This document shows positions 54,121 to 64,000 of a DNA stretch of 64,000 bases, in pieces. The DNA comes from Burkholderia pseudomultivorans. Lineage in GTDB: Bacteria; Pseudomonadota; Gammaproteobacteria; Burkholderiales; Burkholderiaceae. The stretch covers positions 2,480,001 to 2,544,000 of the forward strand of contig NZ_CP013378.1 of NCBI RefSeq assembly GCF_001718415.1. Direction: 5' to 3'. The translations under genes and the position numbers were made by a program. How positions within the stretch are numbered: the stretch's first letter is position 1; every line of letters begins with the position of its first letter. The notes below the pieces were generated by a model. It had not been told where the DNA came from. It saw only the letters and a program-made list of their open reading frames with translations, and ran no database searches.

Positions 54121-55623
54121 CTAGGCCGGATGCCGGGCGGCGGAAATCTTGTTTCGACCGGTTGCCTTCGCGTAGTACAACGCCTCGTCCGCGGCCTTGA
54201 TGATTGCGCCGGGATCGTCGTCGTGCTCGGGCGTCCAGCTGGCCAGACCGATACTCGCGGTGACGCGGCCGTATTCGCTGCCGGCATGCTCGAGGCCCAG
54301 TTCGTTGATGGCGAGCCGGATGCGCTCGGCGATCTGCGCCGCGCCGTTTTCCGACGTGTCGGGCAGCAACACGACGAATTCTTCGCCGCCATAGCGGGCC
54401 GCGACGTCCGCCGGCCGACGGATGCTGTCGCCGATGCAGCGGGCGACAGCGGCGAGCGCGTCGTCGCCGGCCTGATGGCCGTAGGTGTCGTTATAGGCCT
54501 TGAAGCGGTCGACGTCGACGAACAGCAGCGAGAAGACCGAACGCATGCGACGTGCGCGGCGCCATTCCCTGTCGAGGACCTCGCCGAAGCTGCGGCGATT
54601 GTCCAGGCCGGTGAGGCCGTCGGTGCGGGCGAGCAGGATCAGTTCGGACTCGGCCCGCATGCGGCGTCGAAGCTGGCTGCTGAGCAGGACGGAAAGCGCG
54701 ATGAACGCCGCGCCGAACGTGGCGACGAGGGCGCCGATCGTCATTGCGCGCCGGTACCATGCCGCATAGATGTCCTGTTCGGCTTCGGCGACCATCAGGA
54801 TCAAGGGCAGGTGCGGCAGGGTCTTGAAGTAATACAGGCGACGCACGCCGTCGATCGTCGACTTCTCGAGAAAGGAGCCTTCGGGCGCGAGGCGGAACCG
54901 GCGGAAAGTGGCGGCGCCGCGGATGTCGCGCCCGACGGTGTGTATGTCGTACGGCTGGCGCATGACCATGATGCCGTCGGTGCCGATCAGGGAGATCGAC
55001 CCGTGCGGGCCCAGCGCCAGGCCGGCGAACAGCGTGTGGAAGTACTCGAGATTGATGGCGATCAGGGCGACGCCGGCGAATGAGCCGTCCGGGTTCGAGA
55101 TGCGGCGGGTCAGCGCGATGCTCGGCGTGCCGCCGCGCAGGCGCGACTCGAACGGATCGCTGATGTACAGCCCGACGTCGTCGCGATCGCGGTGAACCGT
55201 GAAGTACTTGCGATCCGCGAAATTGCCTTTGCGCGGTATATCGTTCTGCGAGTCGAGGACGATATTGCCGTGTGCGTCGAGCACCAGCATCGAGCCCAGA
55301 TATTGGGCCGTCATCGCGTGGTCGAACAGCACGCTGCGACGCAATGCCGGCGCGGCGGCCATCACGTCCGGCCGCTGGACGCCTTGAATCACCGCTTCGA
55401 GCGAAAGATTGTACAGCTCGAAATTGCGGGCGATGTCGCGCTCGGCGACCAACACCAGGTTGTGTGAAGTCTCGCGCGCCCGATCGAGCGCATCGTTCCG
55501 GCTCTGGAACAATTGCAATATGCATAGCCCCATGAGCGCGCATGCGATCAACACGCCGATGGCGACGACATAATGAGGCGCTGACGAGCGCGCTTGCATC
55601 CGTTTCCTCGATGGAGGGCGCAT
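54121..55623 (-). CDS. Membrane diguanylate cyclase with periplasmic Cache domain
   Basis: In the 500-residue protein, helix 1 (HYVVAIGVLIACALMGLCIL) and helix 2 (~290-312; TIGALVATFGAAFIALSVLL) enclose a dCache-type sensor (VLDAHGNIVLDSQNDIPRKG, YISDPFESRLRGGTPSIALT). The C-terminal GGDEF domain has an intact RYGGEEF active site and an RPAD inhibitory site five residues before it, so it should make c-di-GMP with product inhibition. It may start at ATG 55623 or at a second ATG 24 nt later (MQARSSAPHY). The ligand of the sensor is unknown. Confidence 0.92.
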   Translation of the reverse strand: MRPPSRKRMQARSSAPHYVVAIGVLIACALMGLCILQLFQSRNDALDRARETSHNLVLVAERDIARNFELYNLSLEAVIQGVQRPDVMAAAPALRRSVLFDHAMTAQYLGSMLVLDAHGNIVLDSQNDIPRKGNFADRKYFTVHRDRDDVGLYISDPFESRLRGGTPSIALTRRISNPDGSFAGVALIAINLEYFHTLFAGLALGPHGSISLIGTDGIMVMRQPYDIHTVGRDIRGAATFRRFRLAPEGSFLEKSTIDGVRRLYYFKTLPHLPLILMVAEAEQDIYAAWYRRAMTIGALVATFGAAFIALSVLLSSQLRRRMRAESELILLARTDGLTGLDNRRSFGEVLDREWRRARRMRSVFSLLFVDVDRFKAYNDTYGHQAGDDALAAVARCIGDSIRRPADVAARYGGEEFVVLLPDTSENGAAQIAERIRLAINELGLEHAGSEYGRVTASIGLASWTPEHDDDPGAIIKAADEALYYAKATGRNKISAARHPA

Positions 55624-55725
55624 TCGCGCCGTTATTGTCGATTTGCTTTCCGGATACTAAGAAAAGAGCGTGCCATGCGCAAGCGAGGCAGACCCGCATG
55701 AACCTCGTCGAGCGGAGGGCGGCGC

Positions 55726-58700
55726 CTACCGACCGCGTCCGAGCGACAGCTTCTCCAGCAGCAACTGCAGATTCACCGGCTTGGGCAGATGATCGTCGAA
55801 TCCCGCGGCGATCGCGGCATCCCGATCGTTGATCGACGCCAGACCGGTGAGGGCCAGCGCGTAAATGCGCTGTCGATCGCCTTCGCGCTCGCGCACGCCG
55901 CGCAGCAGGGCATGACCGTCGTCGTCCGGCATCGCGAGGTCGCTGATCAGGATGTCGAAAGAGCCGGCCGCGAGCCGCGCGAGCGCATCCTTGGCGCCGG
56001 TGGCGAGCTGGACTTGCGCGCCAAGGCCGCGCAGCAGATGCGCCAGTGCCTCCTGCGCCTGCACGTCGTCGTCAACCAGCAGGACCGACAGGCCTTCCAG
56101 GCGCACCGAGCCGCTCGAGGCGGGCGCAGCGGCGTCCGCATCGACGATGGAGTCCTGCAGCGACGGCAGGCGCACCGTCAGTCGCGTACCGCGGCCCTCG
56201 CCCTCGCTGCTGGCCGTGACCGTGCCGCCGTGCGCCGTCACCAGATGCTTGACGATCGACAGACCCAGGCCGAGGCCGCCGTAGTTGCGCGTGCGACTCG
56301 TGTCGGACTGCATGAAGCGGTCGAACAGATAGGGAAGCTGCTCGGCGCTTACGCCGATCCCGTTGTCGGTGACCGACAGTTCGAGCATCGTGCCCAGGCG
56401 CGTCAGTGCGACCTCCACGCGGCCGCCTTGCGGCGTGAATTTCAGTGCATTGCCGATCAGGTTGGATGCGACCTGCTGCAAGCGCCGCGCATCGCCGCTC
56501 ACGACGGCCCGGGCGTTCAGCCCGGCCGTGGCGAGCGAAATCTCCTTCCTCGCCGCGACGGGACGATTGCTTTCCACCACGGTCTGCACGATCGCCGCGA
56601 AGTCGGCCGGCTTCGTGTCGAGCGAGAACCGGCCGGAGGAGATGCGGGAGACATCCAGCAGATCGTCGATGAGTTCGGCCTGCAGCTGACAGTGGCGCAT
56701 GATGGTCGTCACCGCGCGCTGACTCATTTGCTCGTCGGCCGGCATCCCGCGTTCGCTGGCCGTCGCCAGCACGGCCGCCCAGCCGGAAATCACGTTCAGC
56801 GGCGCGCGCAGCTCGTGCGACACCAGGCCGAGAAAGTTGTCCTTTGCCGTATTGGCGCGCTCGGCCTCCGTCCTGGCGGCTTGCGCGGTCCCGAGGGCGC
56901 GCTTGAGCGCATCGATGTCCTGGAATGCGAGCACCGCGCCGTCGATGCGATCGTCGGCCGTGCGGTATGCACGCACGTTGACGAGCCACCAGCGACCTTC
57001 GCTGTCCTGATACTCGTGCTCCACGTCGGCGAGCCCCTGCACGGCGGACTGCACCACCCGTTCGAGATCGGCCGCGGAGAACAGCTTGTTCTGCTGGGCC
57101 ATCGGCTGCCCGACACTGTCGTCGGGCAACGCGAACAGCGTTTGTGCCTGCGGCGAGAAATGGCGCAGACGCAGCTGCCGGTCGAGCACGACCACCGGCA
57201 GCGGAATGCCTTCGACCAGATTGCTCAGGTCGTCGTTGGCCCGGTCCAGCTGCTGGTTGCGCGATTTGAGCTCTTCGTTCAGCGACGCCAGCTCCTGGTT
57301 GGCCGACTCGAGCTCCTGTTTGGCGAGCAGCAATTCTTCGTTGGCGCTCTGCAGCTCCTCGTTGGTGCTGAGCATTTCCTCGTTGGCGGTGCGCAGCTCT
57401 TCGTTGGCCGATTCGAATTCCGCGACCACGCTCTTGAGCTGCCCCTGCGTGGCCTCGAGTTCGTCGGACAGCGTGGTGATGGTGCGTTCAAGCTCCTGAA
57501 CGCGGCCGTTCGCGCTGCCTGCGCCGGCGCTTTGCGGCGCGGGCGCGTCGGCGGGCAGGCGCTCCACCGTGACGAGGTAGTGCGGGACCAGGTCGTCGGC
57601 CGCGAGCGGCAGTACCTCCAGCGCGAAGTACGCGTCGTCCAGGGCGACCCGCTCGCGCCGCACGGGATGCCCCGTGCGCTTGGCCTCGATCAGGGCCGTG
57701 CGCACCGTCACGTTCAGCTCGGGGCGCAACAGGCGCGGCAGGGCCAGCGAGGCTTCCCCGCTCGCGGGCGCGACGAAGCCCGACACGTCGCCGCGAAAGT
57801 GGACGACGTCGCCCTTGTCGTCGACCACGAAGCCGGGCGGCGCATAGCGTTCCAGCGCCGCACGGTTGGCCGCCTCCAGGACGGGGTCCGGCTGCTGGAC
57901 ACGGCGTACCGACGGTGCGACGCCCTGGCTGGCCCACGGCCGCAATGCATCGATCGGAAACGCGCCTTGTTGCCGCTTCGCGGCCGGTACTTTGCGGTAC
58001 AGGTGCGGCGCGCCCGCATGCTCGAAGCCGTCCGTGCCGGAAACGGCTTCGGCGCGACCGAGCAGCACGAAACCGTCCGGCCGGCACGCGTAATGCAATA
58101 CCTCGAGCACGTGCTGCTGGGCCTCCTTGCGCAGGTAGATCAGCAGGTTGCGGCAACTGATCAGGTCCATGCCGGAGAACGGCGCGTGGGTGAGCACGTT
58201 GTGCCGCGCGAACACGCACATGTCGCGGATCGACTTGCGCACGACGTAGCCGCCCGAGGTGGCGGCGAACGTGGTTTCGCGAAACGCCTCCGGCACGTCG
58301 TCGATCGATGCCAGGCTGTAGCGGCCGGCTCGCGCGATCTCGATCGATGCCTCGTTGATGTCGGTGCCGAAAATCTGCACGTGGCGGTGCAGCGCCTCGC
58401 GATCGAGCGCCTCCCGCAGCAGCGTCGCAATGGTGTAAACCTCTTCTCCCGTCGAGCAGGCCGGCACCCATACGCGAATCGGATCGCGCTTGAGCTCGAG
58501 CAGGGAAGGGATGACGGACTGACGAAGCACGTTGACGAACTCGGCGTCGCGGAAGAAGGCGGTCACGCCGATCAGAATGTCGTCCCGCAGCGCTTCGGCT
58601 TCGCGTGCATCGCTGCGCAGCAGTTGCAGGTAGGCATCGACGTCCCGGTCCTTCTGCAACAGCACGCGGCGCAGAAACCGGCGGCGCAGGTTGACGTCCT

Positions 58701-59385
58701 TGACGTAGCCGAGATTGATGCCGGTCTTCTGCTGGACGATGGAGACCGCGGTGCCGAGCGCGTCGTGGTCCGACGCCTGCCCGTCGGCAGTCCCGTCGCC
58801 GCGGGCCGGGTCGCCAAAGCGCTGCACCAGGCACCGGGCGATGTCTGCGGGCGGCAGCACCTCGTCGACCAGACCGGTATCGATTGCCGCTGTCGGCATG
58901 CCCTGGTGGCTGGCCGTCTGCGGCTGTTGCGCAATCGCGAAGCCGCCGGAGGCCTTCAGGTCCACCAGGCCCGACGCTCCGTCCTGCCCGGTGCCGGACA
59001 GGATCACCGCCGCACCATTGACGTCCGGATCCTGCGCGAGCGATGCGAGGCAGGTGTCGATCGGCAGGTTCAGTCCGGCCTGTCGGCGCGTGAGCCGGAA
59101 ATGACCGTCCAGTGCGATCACGCCGGCATTCTCGGGCAGCACGTACAAACGGTCATGCTCGATCTTGCGCAGATGGGCCAGTTTCTCGACCGGCATGCGC
59201 GAGTCCGCCTGCAGGATCTCGGCCAGCCGGCTTTCCTCGCTCGGATCGAGATGGGTGATGACGAGGACGGCGAAGCCCGCCTGAGCCGGCAGGGCGGCGA
59301 CGATCGCGCGCAGGGCGTCCAGGCTGCCGGCCGAGCCGCCCAGTACGACCACCCGCAGTTGCTCGGTGGTGAAATTCGACCCCAC
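55726..59385 (-). CDS. CheB-CheR-PAS-histidine kinase-REC hybrid sensor (1219 aa)
   Basis: Domains in order: CheB methylesterase (~10-190; S18 in GGSAGS, H45 in ITHLDP, D135 in GTGQDG), CheR methyltransferase (~215-480; [35 protein letters not shown]), a PAS-like segment, a coiled coil (~630-710) of seven-residue ANEEL-type repeats, a PAS domain, HisKA ([19 protein letters not shown]), HATPase ([30 protein letters not shown]) and a C-terminal receiver ([25 protein letters not shown]). No membrane segments. Such CheBR-kinase hybrids lie outside classic chemotaxis clusters. Output target unknown; no separate response regulator is adjacent. Confidence 0.93.
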   Translation of the reverse strand: MGSNFTTEQLRVVVLGGSAGSLDALRAIVAALPAQAGFAVLVITHLDPSEESRLAEILQADSRMPVEKLAHLRKIEHDRLYVLPENAGVIALDGHFRLTRRQAGLNLPIDTCLASLAQDPDVNGAAVILSGTGQDGASGLVDLKASGGFAIAQQPQTASHQGMPTAAIDTGLVDEVLPPADIARCLVQRFGDPARGDGTADGQASDHDALGTAVSIVQQKTGINLGYVKDVNLRRRFLRRVLLQKDRDVDAYLQLLRSDAREAEALRDDILIGVTAFFRDAEFVNVLRQSVIPSLLELKRDPIRVWVPACSTGEEVYTIATLLREALDREALHRHVQIFGTDINEASIEIARAGRYSLASIDDVPEAFRETTFAATSGGYVVRKSIRDMCVFARHNVLTHAPFSGMDLISCRNLLIYLRKEAQQHVLEVLHYACRPDGFVLLGRAEAVSGTDGFEHAGAPHLYRKVPAAKRQQGAFPIDALRPWASQGVAPSVRRVQQPDPVLEAANRAALERYAPPGFVVDDKGDVVHFRGDVSGFVAPASGEASLALPRLLRPELNVTVRTALIEAKRTGHPVRRERVALDDAYFALEVLPLAADDLVPHYLVTVERLPADAPAPQSAGAGSANGRVQELERTITTLSDELEATQGQLKSVVAEFESANEELRTANEEMLSTNEELQSANEELLLAKQELESANQELASLNEELKSRNQQLDRANDDLSNLVEGIPLPVVVLDRQLRLRHFSPQAQTLFALPDDSVGQPMAQQNKLFSAADLERVVQSAVQGLADVEHEYQDSEGRWWLVNVRAYRTADDRIDGAVLAFQDIDALKRALGTAQAARTEAERANTAKDNFLGLVSHELRAPLNVISGWAAVLATASERGMPADEQMSQRAVTTIMRHCQLQAELIDDLLDVSRISSGRFSLDTKPADFAAIVQTVVESNRPVAARKEISLATAGLNARAVVSGDARRLQQVASNLIGNALKFTPQGGRVEVALTRLGTMLELSVTDNGIGVSAEQLPYLFDRFMQSDTSRTRNYGGLGLGLSIVKHLVTAHGGTVTASSEGEGRGTRLTVRLPSLQDSIVDADAAAPASSGSVRLEGLSVLLVDDDVQAQEALAHLLRGLGAQVQLATGAKDALARLAAGSFDILISDLAMPDDDGHALLRGVREREGDRQRIYALALTGLASINDRDAAIAAGFDDHLPKPVNLQLLLEKLSLGRGR

Positions 59386-59878
59386 GGCCGTCCTCCTGCT
59401 TGTTTTGCTGATGTGGGACGGAGTCTATCGCCGCGACCCCCATCCATCAACAATGGCGGCCGGCGGCTCCGGGGCATGCGCGGCGTGCGTCGTTGCAGTC
59501 CGCATCCTCGGAGACCGTATTCACCGTCGAGACCGCCGCCTCGTTCCCGGCTGCCGGGCAAGTGCACGATGCGGTCGGTTGGCGACTGCGCAATTTTCGT
59601 GCTCGCCCGGCGTGGTTTGCCAGGGCCGTGGAACAGACGGGCTCGTGGAGCAAGGACCGTCAGGCGTGTCGGGGTATCGGGCGCCATTTTTTTCTCTTGC
59701 CCCGCCGAGGTCGTCGCCCGGCGGCGGCCGGCGCGGGTATAGCCGGCACAGCATGCCGGCTGCGTCATGCCGGACGAGACCGGCGGCGCGAAGCGCGCGA
59801 TCTGCGATAATGCCGGCCGGCTCGACAGCGCCGCCGACAGGTGGCGGCTGCGAGCCGCGAGGATTCAAGGAGGATTTC
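59386..59878. other. Intergenic region, hybrid kinase to carbonic anhydrase
   Basis: About 490 bp with no convincing gene. It includes GCCGGC repeats around 59735-59760, a -10-like GATAAT at 59806-59811, and the carbonic anhydrase ribosome site near 59869. Codon-like frames here lack family similarity. Confidence 0.4.
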
Positions 59879-60538
59879 ATGCGCGACATCATCGACGGCT
59901 TCCTGCGCTTTCAGCGCGAGATCTACCCGCAACGCGTGGAGCTGTTCAAGAAGCTGGCCACCACACAAAATCCGAAGGCATTGTTCGTCACGTGCTCGGA
60001 CAGCCGGGTCGTCCCGGAGCTGCTTACCCAGCGTGAACCCGGCGAATTGTTCGTGATCCGCAACGCGGGGAACATCGTGCCGTCCTACGGCCCCGAGCCG
60101 GGCGGTGTTTCGGCGACCGTCGAATATGCGGTGGCGGTGCTCGGCGTCAGGGACATCGTGATATGCGGCCACTCCGACTGCGGGGCGATGGGCGCGATCT
60201 CGCGCTGCACCTGTCTCGATCACATGCCCGCCGTCGCGAACTGGCTGCGCCATTCGGATGCCGCCAAAGCCATCAATGCCGCGCACGAGTTCGATACGCC
60301 GCGCGCCAAACTCGATGGCCTGGTGCGCGAGAACGTCATCGCGCAGCTCGCCAACCTGCGCACGCATCCTTCCGTTGCACTCGCGCTCGAACAGGGGCGC
60401 ATGAATCTGCACGGGTGGGTCTACGATATCGAGCGGGGCGTGATCGACGCGCTCGATGGCGCCACGCGGCGATTTGTGCCGTTGGCGGAATCACCGACCA
60501 CGGTCGCCGTTGCGTCGCGCAAGGGCGACGCGGCCTGA
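59879..60538 (+). CDS. Beta-class carbonic anhydrase (219 aa)
   Basis: The zinc site is complete: C39 and D41 (TCSDSR), H98 and C101 (CGHSDCGAM). R43 pairs with D41 as in the family. It interconverts CO2 and bicarbonate in the cytoplasm. AAGGAGG lies 8 nt before ATG 59879. The length and [16 protein letters not shown] segment resemble the CynT/Can group. Not adjacent to cyanate or sulfate-permease genes, so it is probably a housekeeping or CO2-supply enzyme. Confidence 0.95.
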   Translation: MRDIIDGFLRFQREIYPQRVELFKKLATTQNPKALFVTCSDSRVVPELLTQREPGELFVIRNAGNIVPSYGPEPGGVSATVEYAVAVLGVRDIVICGHSDCGAMGAISRCTCLDHMPAVANWLRHSDAAKAINAAHEFDTPRAKLDGLVRENVIAQLANLRTHPSVALALEQGRMNLHGWVYDIERGVIDALDGATRRFVPLAESPTTVAVASRKGDAA

Positions 60539-60613
60539 CTTCCGGCCACGCGCCGGGCCTCGTCCGGCGCCACCGCGCACCGCTGCGCACACGTATGAAC
60601 CCTTGCCGCCGCG

Positions 60614-61576
60614 CTAGAAGCTGATCGTCGCGGTGATCGTGTCGCTGTAGTTGCCGGGCGCGGGCGTCGTCTGCGCGGGCACCGTGCCGTACACGGTCAC
60701 GACCTGCGACGTGCCGGTGCCGACGCCTGTGACCGTCGAGCTGCCGCCGGTGCCGTCTCCCCACGGAATCGACCGGGCCGCATCGGTATAGAGCCCGTAG
60801 CCGATCGTGCCGCCTCCGCCGCTGCGCTGCATCTGCCGCGCCATCACATTGCCGCTGCCGCCGCCGTTCAACGCGATCTTCCATGCGTCGCCGTTGGTGC
60901 ACTGCGCGGTGATCGAGCCGGTCGCCGTCAGCGCGCCCGACAGCACGCTCGCGGTGCCGAAGCTCACGTTGGTCGCGCTGATGTTGCAGTTGTTGACGAC
61001 GGTCGCGGTCGCGCTGAACGGAAAGGTGCCGTTCGACGTGGTCAGCGATGCGCAGGTCGGGGCGCCGAGCAGGTAGAAGCCGGCGTTGACCGACGTCGTG
61101 TTGCCGCCGAAGTTCTGCGAGTAGGTCGTGCTGCTGTTGCCGGTCGTCGGCACGGTCGGCTGGTTGCCGGTGATCTGGCCGTAGAAGGTGACGGTCGCGC
61201 TCGCGGTCGTGCCGAGCGCCGGCTTGACCAGCGTGACCGACAGCGGCGTCGTACCGGAATAGATCGAGCCCCACGCGACCGAATGCGCGGCGTCCTGGTA
61301 CAGGTCGTACTGCATCGCGTTGCTGCCGTTCACGAGGCTGCGCGGGCTCGTGCCGCCGAGATTCAGGCAGACGAGCACGTTCGGCGTCACGGTCAGGGCC
61401 GACCACGTGCAGGTCACGTTGACGGCGCCCGTCACGGCCACCGACGCGCGCGTGATCGGGCTCACCGAGCCGAAGTTCACGTTCGACGCGGCCGCCGTGC
61501 AGCTCTCGGCCTGCGCGTGACGCGGCACGCCGCACCACGCGGCGAGCGCGACGACAAGCAGCAGCACGCGCCTCAT
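60614..61576 (-). CDS. Spore-coat-U (SCPU) pilin, two domains (320 aa)
   Basis: A signal peptide (MRRVLLLVVALAAWCGVPRH, cleaved after AQA) is followed by two SCPU domains. The first runs ESCTAAASNVNFGSVSP to ~170; the second starts near CNISATNVSFGTASVLSG and ends PGNYSDTITATISF. Each has the paired cysteines and beta-sandwich pattern of archaic chaperone-usher (Csu/CupE) subunits. A two-domain protein at the end of the operon is probably the tip adhesin. Its ATG overlaps the usher stop by 4 nt (61573-61576). Confidence 0.9.
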   Translation of the reverse strand: MRRVLLLVVALAAWCGVPRHAQAESCTAAASNVNFGSVSPITRASVAVTGAVNVTCTWSALTVTPNVLVCLNLGGTSPRSLVNGSNAMQYDLYQDAAHSVAWGSIYSGTTPLSVTLVKPALGTTASATVTFYGQITGNQPTVPTTGNSSTTYSQNFGGNTTSVNAGFYLLGAPTCASLTTSNGTFPFSATATVVNNCNISATNVSFGTASVLSGALTATGSITAQCTNGDAWKIALNGGGSGNVMARQMQRSGGGGTIGYGLYTDAARSIPWGDGTGGSSTVTGVGTGTSQVVTVYGTVPAQTTPAPGNYSDTITATISF

Positions 61577-63933
61577 TGCGTTGCCCGGCACGTGAGCGGC
61601 CCGACGGTCGGCAGCGTGCCGTTGCCGGGCGCGGTGAACGGGAATTCCGCTTCGCAGCGGCGTGAACCGTAGTCGATCACGAGATGGTTGTCCTCCTTCA
61701 GTCCGTCGACGAACGTGAGTCCGTCGTAGCCGACGATCGTGTTCGCGCCGCTTTCGACGTGGTGGACGCGCGCGCCGGCCGGCAGCGCGCGGCCGGCATC
61801 GTCGTGCAGGATCACCGACGCCGCGCGATAGCGCGACACGCCGAAATGCGCGACGACGCCCGATTGCGCCTGCGGCACCACCGTCATCGACGTGCGCGCG
61901 AGCCGCGCGTCGGCGGGCAGCTTCATCGCGTCGATTGCGATCTGGTTGTTCTGATACGCGTTCAGGTCGGGCACGAGCAGATGGCCTGCGCGATCGGTCG
62001 TGCCGATCACGCGGTTCTCGTGCAGCACCGGAATGCCCGCGACGCCGTCGGTCGACACGAGCGCGAAGCCGTCGTCGATGCGGCGCGACAACTGCAGGCT
62101 GCGATCCATCAACACGACCGCGCCGCTCACGTCGAGCGATGCGCCGGTCTGCCGGTCGATGCTCTGCGCGGCCGCGATCACTTCGCCGGCGTGACCGAGA
62201 TAGCGCAGCTGCGCTTGCCGGTACGGCACCGCGCCCGTGCCGCCGGTCTGCACGCCCCAGCCCCAGCCGCCGTCGTAGTCGGGCGGCCGGCTCGCATCGA
62301 CCGTGTAGTTCGACTGACCGTTCTGCCGGCCGACCGTCGCGTTGATCGACGTGTTGCGGCCGAGCCCGATGTTCAGCGACACGAACGCGCCGTTCGCGCC
62401 GTGCTGCGCGAAGTCGCGATACGCGCTGACGCTCAGCGACACGAGATCGCCGAGTCCGAGCGTGTACGACACCGTGCCGATCCGCGCGCTCGGCCCCTGC
62501 GGCAGCCGGAAGCCGATATAGCTGAGCGACAGCGTCTGGCGATGCAGGAACGGCAGCGCGAAGGTCGCCTGGTCGGTCGCCGACGGCACCGGCGTGCCGT
62601 CGCGCGAGGCCAGGTCGCCATAGCGGCCGAAGGCGCGGGTCGTCTGCGCATTGATCGAGAAGCGCGGCTCGATCAGCTGGTAGCCGACGCTGACCTGCGT
62701 GCCCGGATAGCGGCCGGCGCTGCCCGCGACCGCGCCGCTCAGGACGCCCGCGTGGCCGAGCCTCATCAGCGCGCCGACGCCGGCATTGAGCACGCCGCCG
62801 GTCGCCTCGGCATGGCCCTCGACGGTCAGCACGTCGCTGAGGCCGCGCCGCATCGATCCGCTGACGGCCGGCCGCGCGTCGTAGTCGAACGACTGCAGCC
62901 CGTAGTTGCGGCGCAGGAAGCCGGCCTCGAACGAATAGCTCGACAGCCCCGCGGCGAGCATCCGCGTATCGACGTAGAGCGGCACGGAGGTCGCCACCGT
63001 GCGCCCGAGCGCGTCGCGCGTGATGACGGTCGCCTGGCCGGCGCCGGTGATGCCCGGCACGTCGCGGATGATGAACGGGCCGCTCGGCACGCTGCCGCTG
63101 TACTGGCGCACGTTGTTGATGTACAGGTCGACCGCGGTCGGCACCGCGGCGGAGCCCGACAGCGACGGAATCGGGAACGTCACGAGGTCGGGGCGCAGCG
63201 CGAAGTTGCTGCGCCACTGGAAGCCGCCGAGGCGGACCGAGCGCGTCCATGCGAGCGAGCCCGACACCGCGTCGCCGATCTGCGTGGTGCTCGGCCGTGC
63301 CGGGTCCGAGCGGCTCCACGACGTGTCGAAGCGCGTATAGTGCCGCTGGCCGTTGTAGAAGTAGGCGGTGCCCGTGTTGTTGAACACGCCGTGCGGGTCG
63401 AAGTAGCGCAGGTCGGTGTACAGCGAGAACTGCTGCTCGCCGAGCGTCTGCGCATACGCGTCGTAGTTGATCACGAGGCCGCGCGACGCGGTGGCCGCCT
63501 GCGTGGCCGGCAGCGCGCGGCTGTCGAGCGCGTACGGGCGGCGCAGGCTGTCGGGCATCCGCAGGTCGACGACCTGGCGCGCAGCGTCGTAGCGGTAGCT
63601 GAGGCCGGCGATCGAGTCGAGGTCGACGGTTGTCGCATCGGCGATGCCGAGCCGGTCGGTCGCGAAGCCGATCGCGCGCAGGTCGGCGCCGCTCGCGGAC
63701 AGGTGGCCGTCGCGTTCGACGAAATGCGCGAGCAGCGCCGTGTCGTCGCCGTTGACGCTGACGCCGAGGATCACGTCGTGCTTGCCTTCGGCCATCACGA
63801 GGGCTGCCGGTTCGTCCGCCTGTGCGGCGCCGAGCGCGAGCAGGCTGCCGGCCACCACGGCCGCGCAGGCGGCACGCGATGCACGTCGCGGCGCGCGGCG
63901 GAGCGGGACAGGGAAAGGGGCCGGGCGACGCAC
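61573..63933 (-). CDS. Outer-membrane usher of an archaic chaperone-usher pilus
   Basis: The 786-residue protein has a signal peptide ending AQA, then an N-terminal subunit-binding domain (LGVSVNGDDTALLAHFVERD), a beta-barrel pore from ~150 (SLYTDLRYFDPHGVFNNTGT), a plug-like region (VDLYINNVRQYSGSVPSGPF, RDVPGITGAGQATVITRDAL) and C-terminal domains (RCEAEFPFTAPGNGTLPTVG). It is slightly shorter than classical FimD, as in the Csu-type family. It exports and assembles SCPU subunits through the outer membrane. Confidence 0.93.
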   Translation of the reverse strand: MRRPAPFPVPLRRAPRRASRAACAAVVAGSLLALGAAQADEPAALVMAEGKHDVILGVSVNGDDTALLAHFVERDGHLSASGADLRAIGFATDRLGIADATTVDLDSIAGLSYRYDAARQVVDLRMPDSLRRPYALDSRALPATQAATASRGLVINYDAYAQTLGEQQFSLYTDLRYFDPHGVFNNTGTAYFYNGQRHYTRFDTSWSRSDPARPSTTQIGDAVSGSLAWTRSVRLGGFQWRSNFALRPDLVTFPIPSLSGSAAVPTAVDLYINNVRQYSGSVPSGPFIIRDVPGITGAGQATVITRDALGRTVATSVPLYVDTRMLAAGLSSYSFEAGFLRRNYGLQSFDYDARPAVSGSMRRGLSDVLTVEGHAEATGGVLNAGVGALMRLGHAGVLSGAVAGSAGRYPGTQVSVGYQLIEPRFSINAQTTRAFGRYGDLASRDGTPVPSATDQATFALPFLHRQTLSLSYIGFRLPQGPSARIGTVSYTLGLGDLVSLSVSAYRDFAQHGANGAFVSLNIGLGRNTSINATVGRQNGQSNYTVDASRPPDYDGGWGWGVQTGGTGAVPYRQAQLRYLGHAGEVIAAAQSIDRQTGASLDVSGAVVLMDRSLQLSRRIDDGFALVSTDGVAGIPVLHENRVIGTTDRAGHLLVPDLNAYQNNQIAIDAMKLPADARLARTSMTVVPQAQSGVVAHFGVSRYRAASVILHDDAGRALPAGARVHHVESGANTIVGYDGLTFVDGLKEDNHLVIDYGSRRCEAEFPFTAPGNGTLPTVGPLTCRATQ

Positions 63934-63940
63934 CGGCCGG

Positions 63941-64000
63941 TCAGCCCGATGGCTCCACCGCGACCACCGCGCTGGCCGGTTGCGAATTGACGGCCGCGCG
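63941..64000 (-). CDS. Periplasmic pilus chaperone, C-terminal end (cut by window edge)
   Basis: Only the last 19 codons are visible (RAAVNSQPASAVVAVEPSG, then TGA), 7 nt before the usher start. The position matches the chaperone in Csu-type operons (subunits, chaperone, usher, tip). The fragment is too short for a sequence-based call. Confidence 0.5.
   Translation of the reverse strand, partial: RAAVNSQPASAVVAVEPSG

Noticed and set aside
54121..59385. The diguanylate cyclase as cognate response regulator of the hybrid kinase
   Set aside because: It has no receiver domain, carries its own periplasmic sensor and is separated by about 100 bp. Co-regulation is possible, but a phosphorelay partner is not supported.
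55789..59742. A 1,317-codon open frame antisense to the hybrid kinase gene
   Set aside because: Same codon-bias artefact; its sequence mirrors the kinase codons, has no recognisable domain and crosses a real intergenic region.

Overview
The window is GC-rich, densely coded DNA typical of a Burkholderia chromosome (probably the B. cepacia complex). This is judged from gene families, codon use, short intergenic gaps and the mix of two-component, c-di-GMP, Fur- and NtrC-type signals. No database search was possible, so the genus is an inference. Apart from one insertion sequence it reads as core or near-core chromosome; there is no CRISPR array, prophage or integrative island.

Region 1 (1-9.96 kb): the start of an ammonium transporter gene with a sigma-54 promoter and NtrC-type site; a small lipoprotein; an Rrf2 regulator and an NAD(P)-binding protein, each preceded by a related palindrome; a cysteine-dioxygenase-like enzyme divergent from an Lrp/AsnC regulator; a Fur-type-promoter ferric iron ABC operon; a 53-residue membrane peptide; and a ProY-like permease. 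Region 2 (10.2-26 kb): a FUSC-type membrane protein, a recC-recB-recD-arfB operon with start/stop overlaps, an EAL protein, a DMT exporter and two small lipoproteins. Region 3 (26-30 kb): an IS1182-type element inserted in the terminator of thiC, then thiC with its TPP riboswitch and promoter.

Region 4 (30-41.4 kb): an MXKDX repeat protein, a cytochrome b561 / molybdopterin oxidoreductase pair, a HigBA-type toxin-antitoxin module, two transporters, and a LacI-ABC transporter-phosphodiesterase operon. Region 5 (41.7-42.05 kb): a tRNA-Leu(UAA) gene split in its anticodon by a 248-nt group I intron. Region 6 (42.1-51.8 kb): a secreted hydrolase with a divergent AraC regulator, an NCS1 permease, and a LysR / MFS / amidohydrolase / acetylpolyamine-amidohydrolase group. 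Region 7 (51.9-64 kb): a small secreted protein, a MINPP-like phosphatase, a diguanylate cyclase, a CheB-CheR-PAS-kinase-REC hybrid, a beta carbonic anhydrase and part of an archaic chaperone-usher pilus operon.

The most striking findings are the intron-bearing tRNA-Leu(UAA), the IS element that duplicated the thiC terminator hairpin and carries inward-facing terminators at both ends, and a RecD whose extra linker contains a sliding-clamp-binding-like pentapeptide.
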